In this document: positions 9,901 through 18,289 of the stretch, in pieces | Numbering within the stretch: position 1 is the stretch's first letter | Layout: each line of letters starts with the position of its first letter | Assembly (NCBI GenBank): GCA_026419785.1 | Contig: JAODTK010001199.1 | Span: forward strand, 62,001-126,000 | Length of the DNA: 64,000 bases | From: Sclerodactyla briareus | Taxonomy: Eukaryota > Echinodermata > Holothuroidea > Dendrochirotida > Sclerodactylidae | Reading direction: 5' to 3' | Program-made: the position numbers and the translations under genes | Notes under the pieces: model-generated | What the model saw: only the letters and a program-made list of their open reading frames with translations | Database searches by the model: none | Told to the model about the DNA's origin: nothing

Positions 9901-11950
9901 CATGCCCTGAGGTTCTGAGGGAGTAGCAGAACCCTTGAGTTCACTGATCATCCTTTCGATGGAGACTAGGGGTGTGATTTTCTGGTAATTTTCTGCCCGG
10001 GTCCCGTCCAAAAAATTTGGTCAGGACACGGGTACCCGTATTTTGAATGACCGAAAATCGTGAACGATATTTCTGCTTTCAACCTATCCTAATGTATGTA
10101 AAGTAGTGTACAACTCAAGCTAAACTTTTCTTGCGAATGTTGCCTGAGTTAGACCAATCGTTTTTACATCAAATGATATTGACAATTATAGGCCCAAGTT
10201 TTAGGTTATAATAGCTACCCTCATTCCTTTGGTACTTACCGCTGACAATTATACTAGCCTGTTATTTTAGTATCATGACTGCTTTTTGGTTGTACTAAAC
10301 CAGCTTCAGCTCACGGTCACGTAACTTTTTCCCCTAACCATTTTGTTTTTCCCCGATCCCCTGGTGCCGCTCGCTCCCTTTCTGCGCTGTGCTAGTACTT
10401 GTGGTCACAGCCAGCCACATGTGTGAGTTGTGCAGTGCGATGTATAAGTAGCAGTGTGATGAACTGACTAGTACGTACTGCTGGGAAGCTGAGTGTCAGT
10501 CAGCGCTCTGAGCGGAGCGCTGAAATAAGGAGAGGTTAACAACAAAAAGGTTTGTGTACAGGGTCGTAGTCTTGATTTGCAGGGGCCCATGACCCCATGT
10601 CCGTCGTTTCGGTCTAGTATTGTCGCCTAAGAATTAAAGCTGTTGCCGCCCGGTGCGGGCAATGCGCTGCGCTCGCTATGTATGCAGGCAGGTGAGTCTA
10701 GTCTATGCCCGCTTCGCGAATGTCTGCTTTGTTTGCGTATCGTATCGAGACAAGTCCTTAATAATTAAAGTAAGAAACTGAATAATTGTGAATGGAAAAA
10801 TATAGAATTGTTTTTTATTGCTACTTTGCTTTCATTTTACTATATTTTCGGGTATCGGATAGTGGATTTTTATGCCCCGGTCCGATACGACATGCGGGAA
10901 CCCGTTTACCCCGGGACTTCCGGCCACAGCCCTCATGGAGACGTAAATGGCGTGGCAGGTTGGGATTGGGTCCACCCCTGCTGATATCTCTGAGCATTTC
11001 GAGAATACAATTTTAATATCAATTTCCTCTTTGATATTCTTCTATTCAAAATTTTTCATTTCTCTCCGTTTTCCTCAGGCCCAAAAGCCGACTCTCCAAT
11101 ACGGTGATTTAATCGACGACGACAAGGAACACACAGTAGAAGTTTGGAAAAGTAAGTTGTTCTGGAATCTGCAGTTCACTCAGTGGCTGTATACAATTGT
11201 CCCTAACATCATAAGACCACCTGCCTTCTGTGGAAGACTCCCGAGAGTGCCTCTCCGAGGAAAAAAATGCACAAAAACAACCATAACACGATTGAAGAGA
11301 CTCATTACCAAGCTATCCTTCTAATGTTTTGCCTTGTGAAGCAGGTTCCGGAATTTCCCCTCTACCCACCCTCTTCCCCCCAAATAGTAATTGACCGCCG
11401 ACTGGTGAATCCCCTCTTTTCTGACTTCAGATTACAATAGCTGAAATTAGTACGAAGAGGAGGGGCTAGTGGTTCAAGAAATCTACTGTTTTGTTTGGCA
11501 CCCCCTGATTTGACCTCAAGCTAATGAGTTGCAATAAGCTGATAGTATACCCCCCTTTTCCTAGTTGTAGGATGCAGGCATTTTGGGCTTCTGGGAAAAA
11601 TTGCATGATCATTTTGTCTAGAGAAATTCCTGCTTCTAATTTTGAGGTGTACCATTCCATCGGGAAACCCCCCCCGCCCCCCCCCCCCCCCCAACCCGGT
11701 GTTTCCATGAGTGGAAAACACTCTTTGAAGCATTGCAGACAAGTCATGAACCGAAGACGCATTTGACTGATGTTCTAATTTTAGCTTAGTTTCAACTTGT
11801 CGAACAGAAGCGAGAATATATATACATGATCCAGAGTCCCGCCTGTCAACTTTTCTCTTGCTCACAGGGCTACTGTACAAAGAAGTTATAGACTGGATGG
11901 CCAGGAACCCAGGCCCTCGACCCTATCTAACCATCGGCACAGATATTTAA
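741..11950 (+). CDS. JNK (MAPK8/9/10 family): JNK-type MAP kinase gene, 3' portion (seven exons)
   Basis: This encodes a c-Jun N-terminal kinase, a cytosolic/nuclear Ser/Thr kinase of stress and developmental signalling, activated by MKK4/7 on a Thr-Pro-Tyr loop and acting on c-Jun-like factors. Seven exons with GT/AG borders can be placed: 741-933, 3319-3489, 3957-4028, 5689-5881, 7712-7843, 11079-11151 and 11868-11950. In order they give the hinge (VMEL), catalytic-loop remainder (KPSNIV), the activation loop FMMTPY (TPY is diagnostic of JNK against ERK TEY and p38 TGY), GCIFGELIRGSVIFP, IDQWNKIVEQ, RLQPMVRNYV, ARDLLSKMLVVDP, EHTVEVWK and YKEVIDW. The N-lobe exons lie upstream of the window. 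Most exons contain one or more single-base frame breaks, often at homopolymers, yet splice sites and junction phases fit the family; I favour assembly indel error over pseudogenisation. The C-terminus is short, ending 27 codons into the last exon. Family assignment is very sure; gene integrity is not. Confidence 0.92.
911..1310 (+). repeat. Tandemly amplified exon/donor edge of the JNK exon
   Basis: About five degenerate units of 75-110 bp. Each begins with a version of CAGTGCTGGCATCATCCACAG followed by GGTATGT or GGTGTGT and then intron-type sequence with GTAATGGGTGACTC and a TTTCC(G/T)AAAAGATTT tail. Unit starts are near 911, 1053, 1128, 1203 and 1280. The first unit is the true end of the upstream exon; the others sit wholly in the intron and repeat both the last exon codons and the splice donor. 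A weaker related stretch may exist near 1795-1825. Confidence 0.72.
1311..3318 (+). other. JNK intron, no gene seen
   Basis: Remainder of the intron between the hinge exon and the activation-loop exon. Reading frames are short and match nothing I know. It ends in a normal acceptor, TCTGACAG, at 3311-3318. Confidence 0.6.
3319..3489 (+). CDS. JNK exon: catalytic loop to activation loop (TPY) and APE
   Basis: The exon begins with the DLKPSN codons (one extra T gives a broken first codons run) and reads NIVLRSEG, then EDFRL/ILDFGLA in two frames, then FMMTPY. TPY is the dual phosphorylation motif that defines JNK. Just after TPY one base is missing, so the following VTRYLHGPKVILGMG reads in the next frame. 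The exon ends in AGAAAATG before GTGATG, leaving one base that joins TC of the next exon to give Val-Asp-Ile-Trp. Confidence 0.9.
3957..4028 (+). CDS. JNK exon: subdomain IX, GCIFGELIRGSVIFP
   Basis: A short exon after acceptor TTTCTCAG and before donor GTATCC. It reads DIW, then GCIFGELIRGSVIFP, the kinase subdomain IX region that carries the JNK-typical G(E/D)LIRGSVIFPG sequence. One G is missing in the CCCGG run, which breaks the frame before the final Gly-Gly-Asp; the terminal C combines with AC of the next exon to give His-Ile-Asp-Gln. Confidence 0.88.
4128..4461 (+). repeat. 129-bp tandem triplication with X-box (RFX-like) sites
   Basis: Three nearly identical units (third one partial) with TAGGACTCCA at 4131, 4260 and 4389, exactly 129 bp apart. 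Each unit contains the palindrome CCTACCAGTAGG directly followed by CGTTGCTAGGCAACC, which has the inverted GTTGC/GCAAC half-sites of an RFX X-box. The units lie in the JNK intron about 100 bp after the exon ending at 4028. Near identity suggests a recent duplication or an assembly artefact. Confidence 0.9.
4504..4575 (+). repeat. tRNA-derived SINE fragment
   Basis: The stretch resembles a degraded tRNA head: an A-box-like AGCTCGATTGGTTAGAGTA, an anticodon-arm-like CCGACTCACAGCTGG, and a weak B-box-like GGGTCTCGCC where GGTTCGAATCC would be expected. It abuts the triplicated cassette. It is not a functional tRNA gene. Confidence 0.6.
4576..5688 (+). other. JNK intron with degenerate ~85-bp repeats
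   Basis: Intronic sequence without a recognised gene. Between about 5250 and 5480 there are three diverged units starting near 5251, 5335 and 5420, each with a TCTTAG/TCCTAG, (A/T)TGTATG(G/A)GAT and a CTAAG/GTAGG/ATGAG tail. A C-run lies at about 5292-5303. The segment ends in the acceptor CCCTCCAG at 5681-5688. Confidence 0.45.
5689..5881 (+). CDS. JNK exon: IDQWNKIVEQ to end of MAPK insert
   Basis: The exon opens in the phase left by the previous exon and reads IDQWNKIVEQ. A frame break of one base follows, then FLDRLQPMVRNYVVNRPRHA and GYTFEKI(C)HDELF continue openly to the donor GTAAGT at 5882. This is the MAPK-insert region of JNK, which in the family reads [22 protein letters not shown]. 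It is the best preserved JNK-like run in the window. Confidence 0.92.
5882..7711 (+). other. JNK intron containing a minus-strand R1 fragment
   Basis: No gene is seen. Near 7340-7500 is a reverse-orientation copy of repeat R1 (listed separately). AT-rich sequence occupies roughly 6840-7080. The acceptor is TTACAG at 7706-7711. Confidence 0.5.
7340..7500 (-). repeat. R1 dispersed repeat, copy on minus strand
   Basis: On the minus strand this matches copies near 10.94, 21.3 and 40.45 kb: a GAGTTCAC start, a CCTTCGG core, GGGAACGTAAA, the string CAGGAGCAGGTTGGGAT, CACCCCTGCC, then ACGGCCAGGGTTCC. Compared with the 21.3 and 40.45 kb copies, it lacks about 65 bases between CCCCTGCC and the ACGGCCAGGG end. 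No coding capacity is evident. Confidence 0.65.
7712..7843 (+). CDS. JNK exon: ARDLLSKMLVVDP and kinase C-lobe end
   Basis: The exon reads AQARDLLSKMLVVDPIE, then after two frame breaks VDNALNHPYIN and VWFDPKE, ending before GTAAGT. This is the end of the kinase C-lobe (family: SQARDLLSKMLVIDPxxRISVDEALQHPYI). The donor at 7844 and acceptor at 7711 are both good consensus sites. Confidence 0.9.
7844..9329 (+). other. JNK intron, no gene; short local duplication
   Basis: No gene is recognised. Two related stretches occur at about 8128-8195 and 8236-8305, sharing ATGTGCTCAG and AGTGGACAGAGG. The portion near 9100-9170 resembles 9675-9725 (GGCAGAGT(G/A)GTATCA(A/G)TGA), suggesting an internal repeat of R1-related sequence. 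Confidence 0.4.
9330..11015 (+). repeat. R1 dispersed repeat interrupted by a hAT-like insertion
   Basis: The 9330-9966 part aligns with 20740-21310, sharing for example TTAGAGGG, GGAGAGATTCCT, GTTTTGCAT, CACACCGGAAACCA, TGTCCCCAT and GGAAGAATGG. It resumes at 10943-11015 with GTAAATGGCG and CAGGTTGGGATTGG, aligning to 21311-21375 and 40457-40520. The break is filled by the hAT-like element. G-runs at about 9598-9632 and 9789-9807 are likely slippage sites. Confidence 0.72.
9967..10934. mobile_element. Non-autonomous hAT-like DNA transposon (968 bp)
   Basis: The segment is flanked by an exact 8-bp duplication ATGGAGAC (9959-9966 and 10935-10942), the target-site length of hAT transposons. 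Its left end TAGGGGTGTG pairs with the inverted right end GAGGGCTGTG (8 of 10). Inside both ends are subterminal motifs around CGGGTACCCG / CGGGTATCGG, a layout common in hAT elements. No hAT transposase is recognisable, so it is probably a non-autonomous derivative. Two other R1 copies lack the insert. Confidence 0.8.
11079..11151 (+). CDS. JNK exon: EHTVEVWK linker
   Basis: A 73-base exon between acceptor TTTTCCTCAG and donor GTAAGT. It reads openly through LIDDDKEHTVEVWK, matching the JNK C-terminal extension (family: [21 protein letters not shown]). It leaves one base that joins GG of the next exon. No frame break is seen here. Confidence 0.9.
11152..11867 (+). other. JNK last intron
   Basis: No gene. 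It contains a C-run of about 25 bases near 11669-11692 and ends with acceptor TTGCTCACAG at 11858-11867. Confidence 0.6.
11868..11950 (+). CDS. JNK terminal exon with stop
   Basis: The exon continues the phase of the previous one and reads LLYKEVIDWMARNPGP, ending TIGTDI then TAA at 11948-11950. YKEV is the conserved end of the JNK C-terminal L16 helix. JNK proteins often continue with a variable Ser-rich tail, so this is a short isoform, or an alternative terminal exon exists elsewhere. Confidence 0.85.
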
Positions 11951-12270
11951 ATGGACAGAGGGATTTTGCAGTTAGTAATGGTGAGGTGTGTTTCTCTACA
12001 TATTGATACATACTGCCCCCCCCCTATAATCCTCTGTCTTACATTTGCATGACATTATGGGGGGGGGACTTCAACTGGAGTCCAGACATTTTCTTGAGGA
12101 ATGTCATGTCATGCATTGCCCGCCCTTAGTTTGTACAAATTTTACATTGATGTGCTTATGATGCTTCATTTGAGTGAGAAATGTCCTGCATTTTGTGTTG
12201 AGCATTGTTCTACAGCCTCACAACCTGGCTGCCATGAAATGAACTCATTATTCTGCTGATTTGTTTTCTC
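11951..12270. other. JNK 3' flank
   Basis: Probably the 3' untranslated region and flank of the JNK gene. Nothing else is recognised. Short C- and G-runs occur near 12016 and 12060. Confidence 0.4.
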
Positions 12271-12575
12271 CTAGCTGCTAGGTCCCAAATGAAATTAATC
12301 CTTGCCTGGACTGCTGCCTTGATAAACTGTGTGAGCATTAACTCCAAATATGCATATATTCTCCTGATTGTTTCTCTCGCTAGGTCCAATGAAATTAAAT
12401 CTTGCCTGGCGCTGCCATGTAAACAATCTGTGAGCATTATCTCAAATATGCATATATCTGCTGATTGTTCTCTCGCTCGTGCCCTGAATGCAATATCCTT
12501 GCCTGACTGCGGCCATGATTAAACTGTGTGAGCAATTACTCAAATTGCATATATTCCGCTGATTGTTCTCTAGCT
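12270..12575 (+). repeat. 105-bp satellite array 1 (about 3 units)
   Basis: Degenerate direct repeats start at about 12275, 12381 and 12475. The consensus has GCTAGGTCCCAAATGAAAT, ATCCTTGCCTGGACTGCTGCC, ATAAACTGTGTGAGCATTAC, a palindromic ATATGCATAT, and CTGATTGTTCTCTCGCT. Array 2 at about 19.96-20.68 kb is built from the same unit in the same orientation. Confidence 0.85.
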
Positions 12576-12578
12576 ACC

Positions 12579-12776
12579 ATCTGTGGACAAAATAGGTGGG
12601 ACACTTGCTGAATCTCAGGCAGAGACACCTATGTCCTTGATGTGCATGAATATGCTAGGGAATCAATTGGTGTCTGCAACCCCCCCGCCCCCCCAACAAT
12701 GTTGCTCTTGTCGCTTCTCCGCTGCAACACACATTGTACGGGGGAGCGGGGGTGTCCCAAGTTTTGTCCAAGCTTT
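12579..12776 (+). mobile_element. Short TIR element, copy 1
   Basis: About 200 bp bounded by GGACAAAATAGG and inverted TTTTGTCC. It aligns along its length with 19749-19953 (shared GAATCT, CACCTATGTCC, CTTCTCCGCTGCA, ACGGGG). It lies immediately after satellite array 1. It has no coding capacity and looks like a MITE or part of a larger composite repeat. Confidence 0.65.
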
Positions 12777-12979
12777 GGGGTCTGAGTATTCGTGTGCTCC
12801 GGTGGTCGCAATGCCTCGGCGCGCTGCCGAACATTGGGCGGAAGAGCACCAGTCTTGGCAGTGCTCGGTGTCGATATTGGCTGACCAGAAACTTTTATTT
12901 AGTTTGCTAGTAAGTGTTTGTAGCCCTCTATCCTTCCGATATAAAGGTCTGAATTGGGTGGATTAGGGGGGGGGGGAGG

Positions 12980-13400
12980 AATCACGATTATTAGGCTGAC
13001 TGGCAACCTGTCTAAAGGAGACCATGGCTACTGCCCAAACAGGATACGGGACTGTTGTCCGGAGCTCCAAGCTGTTATCCGGAATTAAGGGTATAACTCG
13101 GCCCACTTTTGCCTGTGCGCCGACACCAGTGCTACATCATGTATAGTAAAGACGTCCTTCGGTTGGCACTCACGCGAAGGATGGGGCGTTAATACGTTTG
13201 CGCGCAGGACAGGCATACTCCCGAGCAAAAGCTTACTGCGCTTGCTAAGGGACCCAGGGCGCTCGGAGGAATGCAGCGGCATGTAAGTCTCCCGAAGCTC
13301 TGTGCATCGAACATATAACAGACCGATTGAGCAACTGTCTCCAGGAGAGGGCGAGCTGGTCGGAAGAGAACGCCTAACCAGCGCCAGGAAAATGATTCTG
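12980..13400. other. Unassigned GC-richer block start
   Basis: From here to about 17.6 kb the sequence is visibly richer in G, C and CpG and poorer in homopolymers than its surroundings. The first 400 bases contain no recognised motif but would hold the N-terminal (DNA-binding) part of the mariner-like transposase if it is full length. Confidence 0.35.
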
Positions 13401-13449
13401 TTACGGAATGGGCACAGTGCGCGCAGTAAATGAAACTTTTCGTCACGAA

Positions 13450-14290
13450 TGCTTCATGGAAGTGAGTGGGTTAAATGAAACCCGGGTATCTGACGGGGAC
13501 GTTCGCCGGTGCCTGAACCGTCCACGGATCTTCTTTCTCCAGGCAAGAAAGAATGGACTGCTGTCCAGAAAAGACTTTAAGCAACGACGTTTGATTCGCC
13601 AAGAGGATAGTCGGACATACAGCCCGCGGTGTTCACCGACCAAGTCGCATTTTACTTGTGGCCGGAACATCGTTCACGCCAACCCAATCCACTGGATCAA
13701 GCCAAGGCTCCGCGTGGAAGGATTTGGAGGTAAGCGTTAGAGGGGTTGGCACATGGATGTACGGCGAAAGGTAGTAAAGTTGGGACTGGTGGTAACGTAG
13801 TCAGCTCATGGTGGCGATAACCTATAATTAGGGGAGGGCGTGATCCCGTGCGATCCGTATAAGGAAATGATGGCGCGTATTTTCGAGACTTTGTTCGGCG
13901 AAAATTTGTTGGCTATGTTGCTAATCACAAAGAAGTGAAGTCGCGTATTCGTGCCAGCATGGGGATCCCAGTCCCAAAAGTCTAAGGCAGCCCGTGCGCT
14001 ATGCAAGGTCGTCGCTGACTGTTGGCGATTCCCTCCTCGGAGTCCGATTTGGATCCGATCGAAAACGTCTTTAAATTAGTGGGAGACAGTTTTAACGACG
14101 AGACTCTGTGAAACACACCATTCGAAAGAGAAGTGTGCAGGGCAATTCCAGGCTCGGGTGATAGCAACAATCCGTGCAGTGCAATAGGACGACCAACAAA
14201 CTATTGACTCGATGAACAACACTTTCACCTTGATCTACAGTCTGGAGCCACAACCCTGTACTGAGACAAAACAGCGGCTATTGCTGAACA
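13450..14290 (+). pseudogene. Decayed Tc1/mariner-superfamily transposase
   Basis: Fragments in changing frames follow the order of a Tc1/mariner DDE transposase. GLLSRKDFKQRRL (about 13557) fits the segment before the catalytic core; VFTDQVAFYLW (13629-13661) carries the first catalytic Asp; QHGDPSPKS then KAARA (about 13955-14000) matches the family's QDNDPKHxSKxARA block with the second Asp; SP followed by DLDPIEN (14040-14066) is the signature around the catalytic Glu. FQARVIATIRAV and IDSM (about 14140-14215) fit the C-terminal helix. Spacing of first to third catalytic residue, about 141 codons, is near the family norm. Frame breaks and stops make it inactive. I could not find its TIRs. 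Confidence 0.78.
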
Positions 14291-14299
14291 ACGAGTATT

Positions 14300-17200
14300 T
14301 TCTGCTTCTTTTTACTATACTCATTATATTAAAACTAATAATGACAGTGATGATGTTCACGCCCTTTCGAGCGGGGCGCCGCTCCTGATTTGGCCTGGCC
14401 ATGTTGATTTGGCAATCAGTCTCGATACCCGGTCCTTATTCGCTATTATCCAGTCTTTGTCGCGCACCGCCACCACGCTTAAAGTGACACTTGCGACCCA
14501 TTAACACATCTATATGCAAAGTTCAACGGGAAGCATCCACGAATTTTCGGCTTGTCAGGTTTCCCTGTTTCCATCATGATGCATTCCGTGCTCTTTTTAA
14601 TGCGTGCCAATTACTCTGGGCGATGCGCTAGAAGAACTGCCACAGTACTTCATGCAATGCGGCAGGGGGTCCGTTTGCCGCGAAATACAGGAATTATTAT
14701 GTCTATTCTGGTCAATGTGAAACGAACTGTGGCAACACACAACCACGTGCACAGGTGCCGATCGAAGCAGTGAACTTGGTTCGATGGCTGGCCTGCCTTT
14801 CGAGCCGGGTTCACGTACGGGGCGAGCAAATGGGCAGACTCCCGTTTGTAAGCACATAGGGGAGTGATCCATTGTCCTTAATAGGAGCAACTCAACTAGA
14901 ACATGGTGGCCTACATGCCTTCACGAAATGCGCGGTGACTGAGTTTAAGGAACGTGATTGGTGGAGTATAGCAGTTGGTGCCGGGAGCACTATAAAAAGA
15001 AAGAACGCAACGTCTACCGCGGAATGGAGAAAGGTTAACTTACAGTAAGGAACTTTAATGATATGCATGGTAGACCGTTGGCATGGGAGTGATACGGTCC
15101 TACGCTGTTACATTTGATAACCGTGGACTATCCAAAGTCACACCAATCCTTGCGGAAGTAGAATAACACATAGTGAGTATGGCTTGAGATTCGAGGTTTC
15201 TGTCGTTGGGAAAGAGAGGTTGTGTTGCCTGTAACATGTGGTTGATCGTTGAACCGACACAACCTGCGGCCAATATAAGTTGCCTAACCCGGGGACAAGT
15301 TCAACCCAGTGAGTAGAATTTTTCCACCGGAGGCAGGTTCAGGATTAGTCAGTGCAAGTCTCTTTCGAAACGGGGTTTATACTGTAGACATGTTGCACCA
15401 ATTTTTGACCTCACATGTTTAGAAATGAACACCTTTTGAAACCATAGTGAAATCCGTATTGAAACATCACTTCCGCCATTGCGGCGTGATTCACACAGTT
15501 CGGGAGCTAAAACGCAAGCAGAATAATAATCATGAACACATATAAATGTTAAACGAGTTGGAAATGTGAACGCGCTGGAAAAAGGACCAAAATGCGGTTG
15601 AAAGGGTTTGTGGGATGAACCACTTTATTGAGGTTCGATGAACTCATTCTATATCCGCAATCACTATGATCCCCCACATCCTTTCCATCATCCAGTATGG
15701 GTGCGCATTCTGTAGGATGAAGCTGGCAAAGCACGCTCCGCACAGAAGTGAGTGAGTCAATTGACTCGACAGCTGGACATCTGGTTAAAAGACGAAGAAA
15801 TGCGCCAGCGCACCGCCATCATCTCACTTTCTTTATCATCTATTTCCCCAGCTCGCACGTAGATGATAGGTGTTTTCCCTGCGCGAAGGACTGGTGTGTC
15901 TTTCGGTCCAGTACAGCGTCACGAGGAACAATGCGACTTCGGAGCGGGAAGGTGCACCATCTGACCCTCAAGAAGTAGGAGGTGGTCATGCAGGGGAATG
16001 ATCTGCGCATTCCACGGAAGTCGATGATGAAAATCACTTCTGCTTCCTCTGCATCGACCCCTGCGAAACTACCTGTGCTGGATGCGAAAACGCATTGAAA
16101 ATCACCGTGAGGGGGTTCAAAATAGATGTTTTCGCACAGTTAGCCGGCCAGTGATAATGACATTGCGATATTTCCCCCTGCCCTTTTCAAGTAAAGGTAT
16201 ACCCTGCCTGCAGAAGGTGTTGGCTGAATTCGTTATGTGAAGAATCTCCTCGTGACATTCTCGCCATTTCCTGGCGCAACACACTCTCCAGTCTGCGCCG
16301 CACGCAGAACCTCCAGGCGAGTCTGAGTTGGCCCTTTCCATGCTGTTCGATTCGGCGTCCGTCATTCTCCCAGCCATGCCTGTGAAAAATAGGAACAAAA
16401 CCGGGATCAATATTGACGATCATTTTATCATCGAACACATTATGGGGCTCGTCTGTGTTTTGTGGGGGGGATATTGAAGGGTCAGTGTGTTGTAGCCTAA
16501 TTGTCATTATGCCACAAATGGGGTGGAGAAGACACTGAGGTACAAGTAGTCGTCGGGTGTTGTGATACCAACCGCGATTGCGTTCATTGACCACACGTTC
16601 CGCGGTTAATAACAAACTCAGCAGGTCGTTTTGCCCTCGGCATCTGCTGGGGTGGCCAACGAAACGCAAACCCAGTCGGGACTGTGCAGATACCACGCGA
16701 GACGGCGATTTCCGCTACTTCAAATGGAAGACAGCCGGATTGCGTTCTTCTTGTTGCGACCACCTCCTTTGCCATTGTATGGCGTGCCCTAGAGGCCACA
16801 TCGAGCTGAAAAAGACTGGTGCCGTCAGCTAAGATCGGATGCTGCCTCAATTCGGACAGCAGCGACGTCTTCCCTTGGTTAACGTAAACGCCACGCACTA
16901 TATATTATGATGGGGTTCTGAGAAGTGGAAATTAATGTTATTCGTAGCTGCCAAATGATCTATGGACCCTTAGCCATCGCTGGCACTTGTCAAGTTTAGC
17001 TCAAATGATAGTGAATACCACCATCCTCGGAGTCCTCGCTCGGCGCAAAACCCCCTGAGCACTCTGGCGGCCAGTAGTAGGGTCGCATTGGAAGCGACCC
17101 AGAACCAGTTCCGCGAATGAATCTGGCGTTACAACTTCCGGGTCGGCCCATGACTAACGTTACGAGGATACGTTACGGATCTGGCGTTCGCCCAACGGGT

Positions 17201-17600
17201 TCTCCCTCATTGAACTTTAGCGTTAGTCAACGTAACATATCCTATATACTATAGCACCAATGACGGATCATTCTTTCATCTGCACGTGCTCTAACGCTGT
17301 AGGGATAACTTCCACAACGCTATTGAAACAGTTGCGGCGAATTTGGCCTTGCCCTTGACTACAGTGTGACTTTTGTTATCTAAGCCCGACGACAGACCTG
17401 ATGACAAGGGATATGTATTACTACCATGTGACCTTCCATAGTTTTTTCTATTCAGATCCAGTAGTTCAAATATCATACGGTTGATCTGAACAACGTATAG
17501 ACAGGCTGGTGGAATTAACCGATGGCACCGGCGGCCATGGCGGTCGTGGTTTTTCATGATGCCGCACAGTTGCCCTAAAAAAGCGCCTCTAGCTCACGGC
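14300..17600. other. GC-richer stretch of unknown nature with weak ORF-like segments
   Basis: No firm gene. The longest open frame is 169 codons on the minus strand (16187-16696), unrecognised. On the plus strand a Cys-rich segment at 16022-16095 reads HFCFLC, PCETTC and AGCE. A plus-strand stretch at 16690-16740 reads GDFRYFKWK, loosely like a piggyBac segment. The combination suggests additional decayed transposon genes but none reaches a family assignment. Confidence 0.3.
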
Positions 17601-18289
17601 CACGATGACCGTCCTGCCCAAATTCCTTTGCCGTCATGTCCTCTGAAGTTGGGTCTAGCAATTGAGATTCCAAAGAGAAACATGGTCCGACTCCTGTTGG
17701 TAATCGATCCTAATACATCCTAAAATATCCTACACACCTGAAATTACGATCACAATTTCGCCAAACGGCCGACATTTGCCGTATAGGCTGATTTGCCTGA
17801 TGCCACAGTGTGTTAGGATAGCTCTTTTTTTTTCAAAACATGTGTATCTCGGATTCAGGATCATAACTTCACAAAATACCACTTTTTTTCTGCCTAAATA
17901 TATCAAAACAATGTAAGCGGATATGGTGAAGCTTATCCCCTCTTAAAATTATTTCGGCACAATTTCGATGGAGGTACTGAGTAGGCCTACTCAGTGTGGC
18001 AAAACGGGGAGGGGCGCTTGGATGATCTGGTGGTCCTATACAACACCTGCGCGGTTTGTGTCTACTTCAGGCCATGTGGAGCATCAGTCACCAGTTTAAA
18101 ATAGGCACTACTACTAAAACTCATGTCTATGTCACTTAGAGCAGACTTGGAGGATTTAACATCGGGGCCTCCTGATCGCAAAGGTTGGCCATTCACATTC
18201 ATGTATGTCCTCGGTACAGATAATAACGGTAGCAATCCTTATTTGTGGTCGTTACTTAGTTCCAGTATGGGTAAATGAATACCTCTTCT

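Noticed and set aside
16187-16696. 169-codon minus-strand open frame
   Set aside because: No recognisable motif, competing open frames on the other strand, and the local GC-richness makes long chance frames likely.
16640-16800. piggyBac-like segment (GDFRYFKWK, GTVQIPRE)
   Set aside because: Only a few residues agree and they lie in different frames; no DNWYTS-type block or catalytic Asp context could be found.
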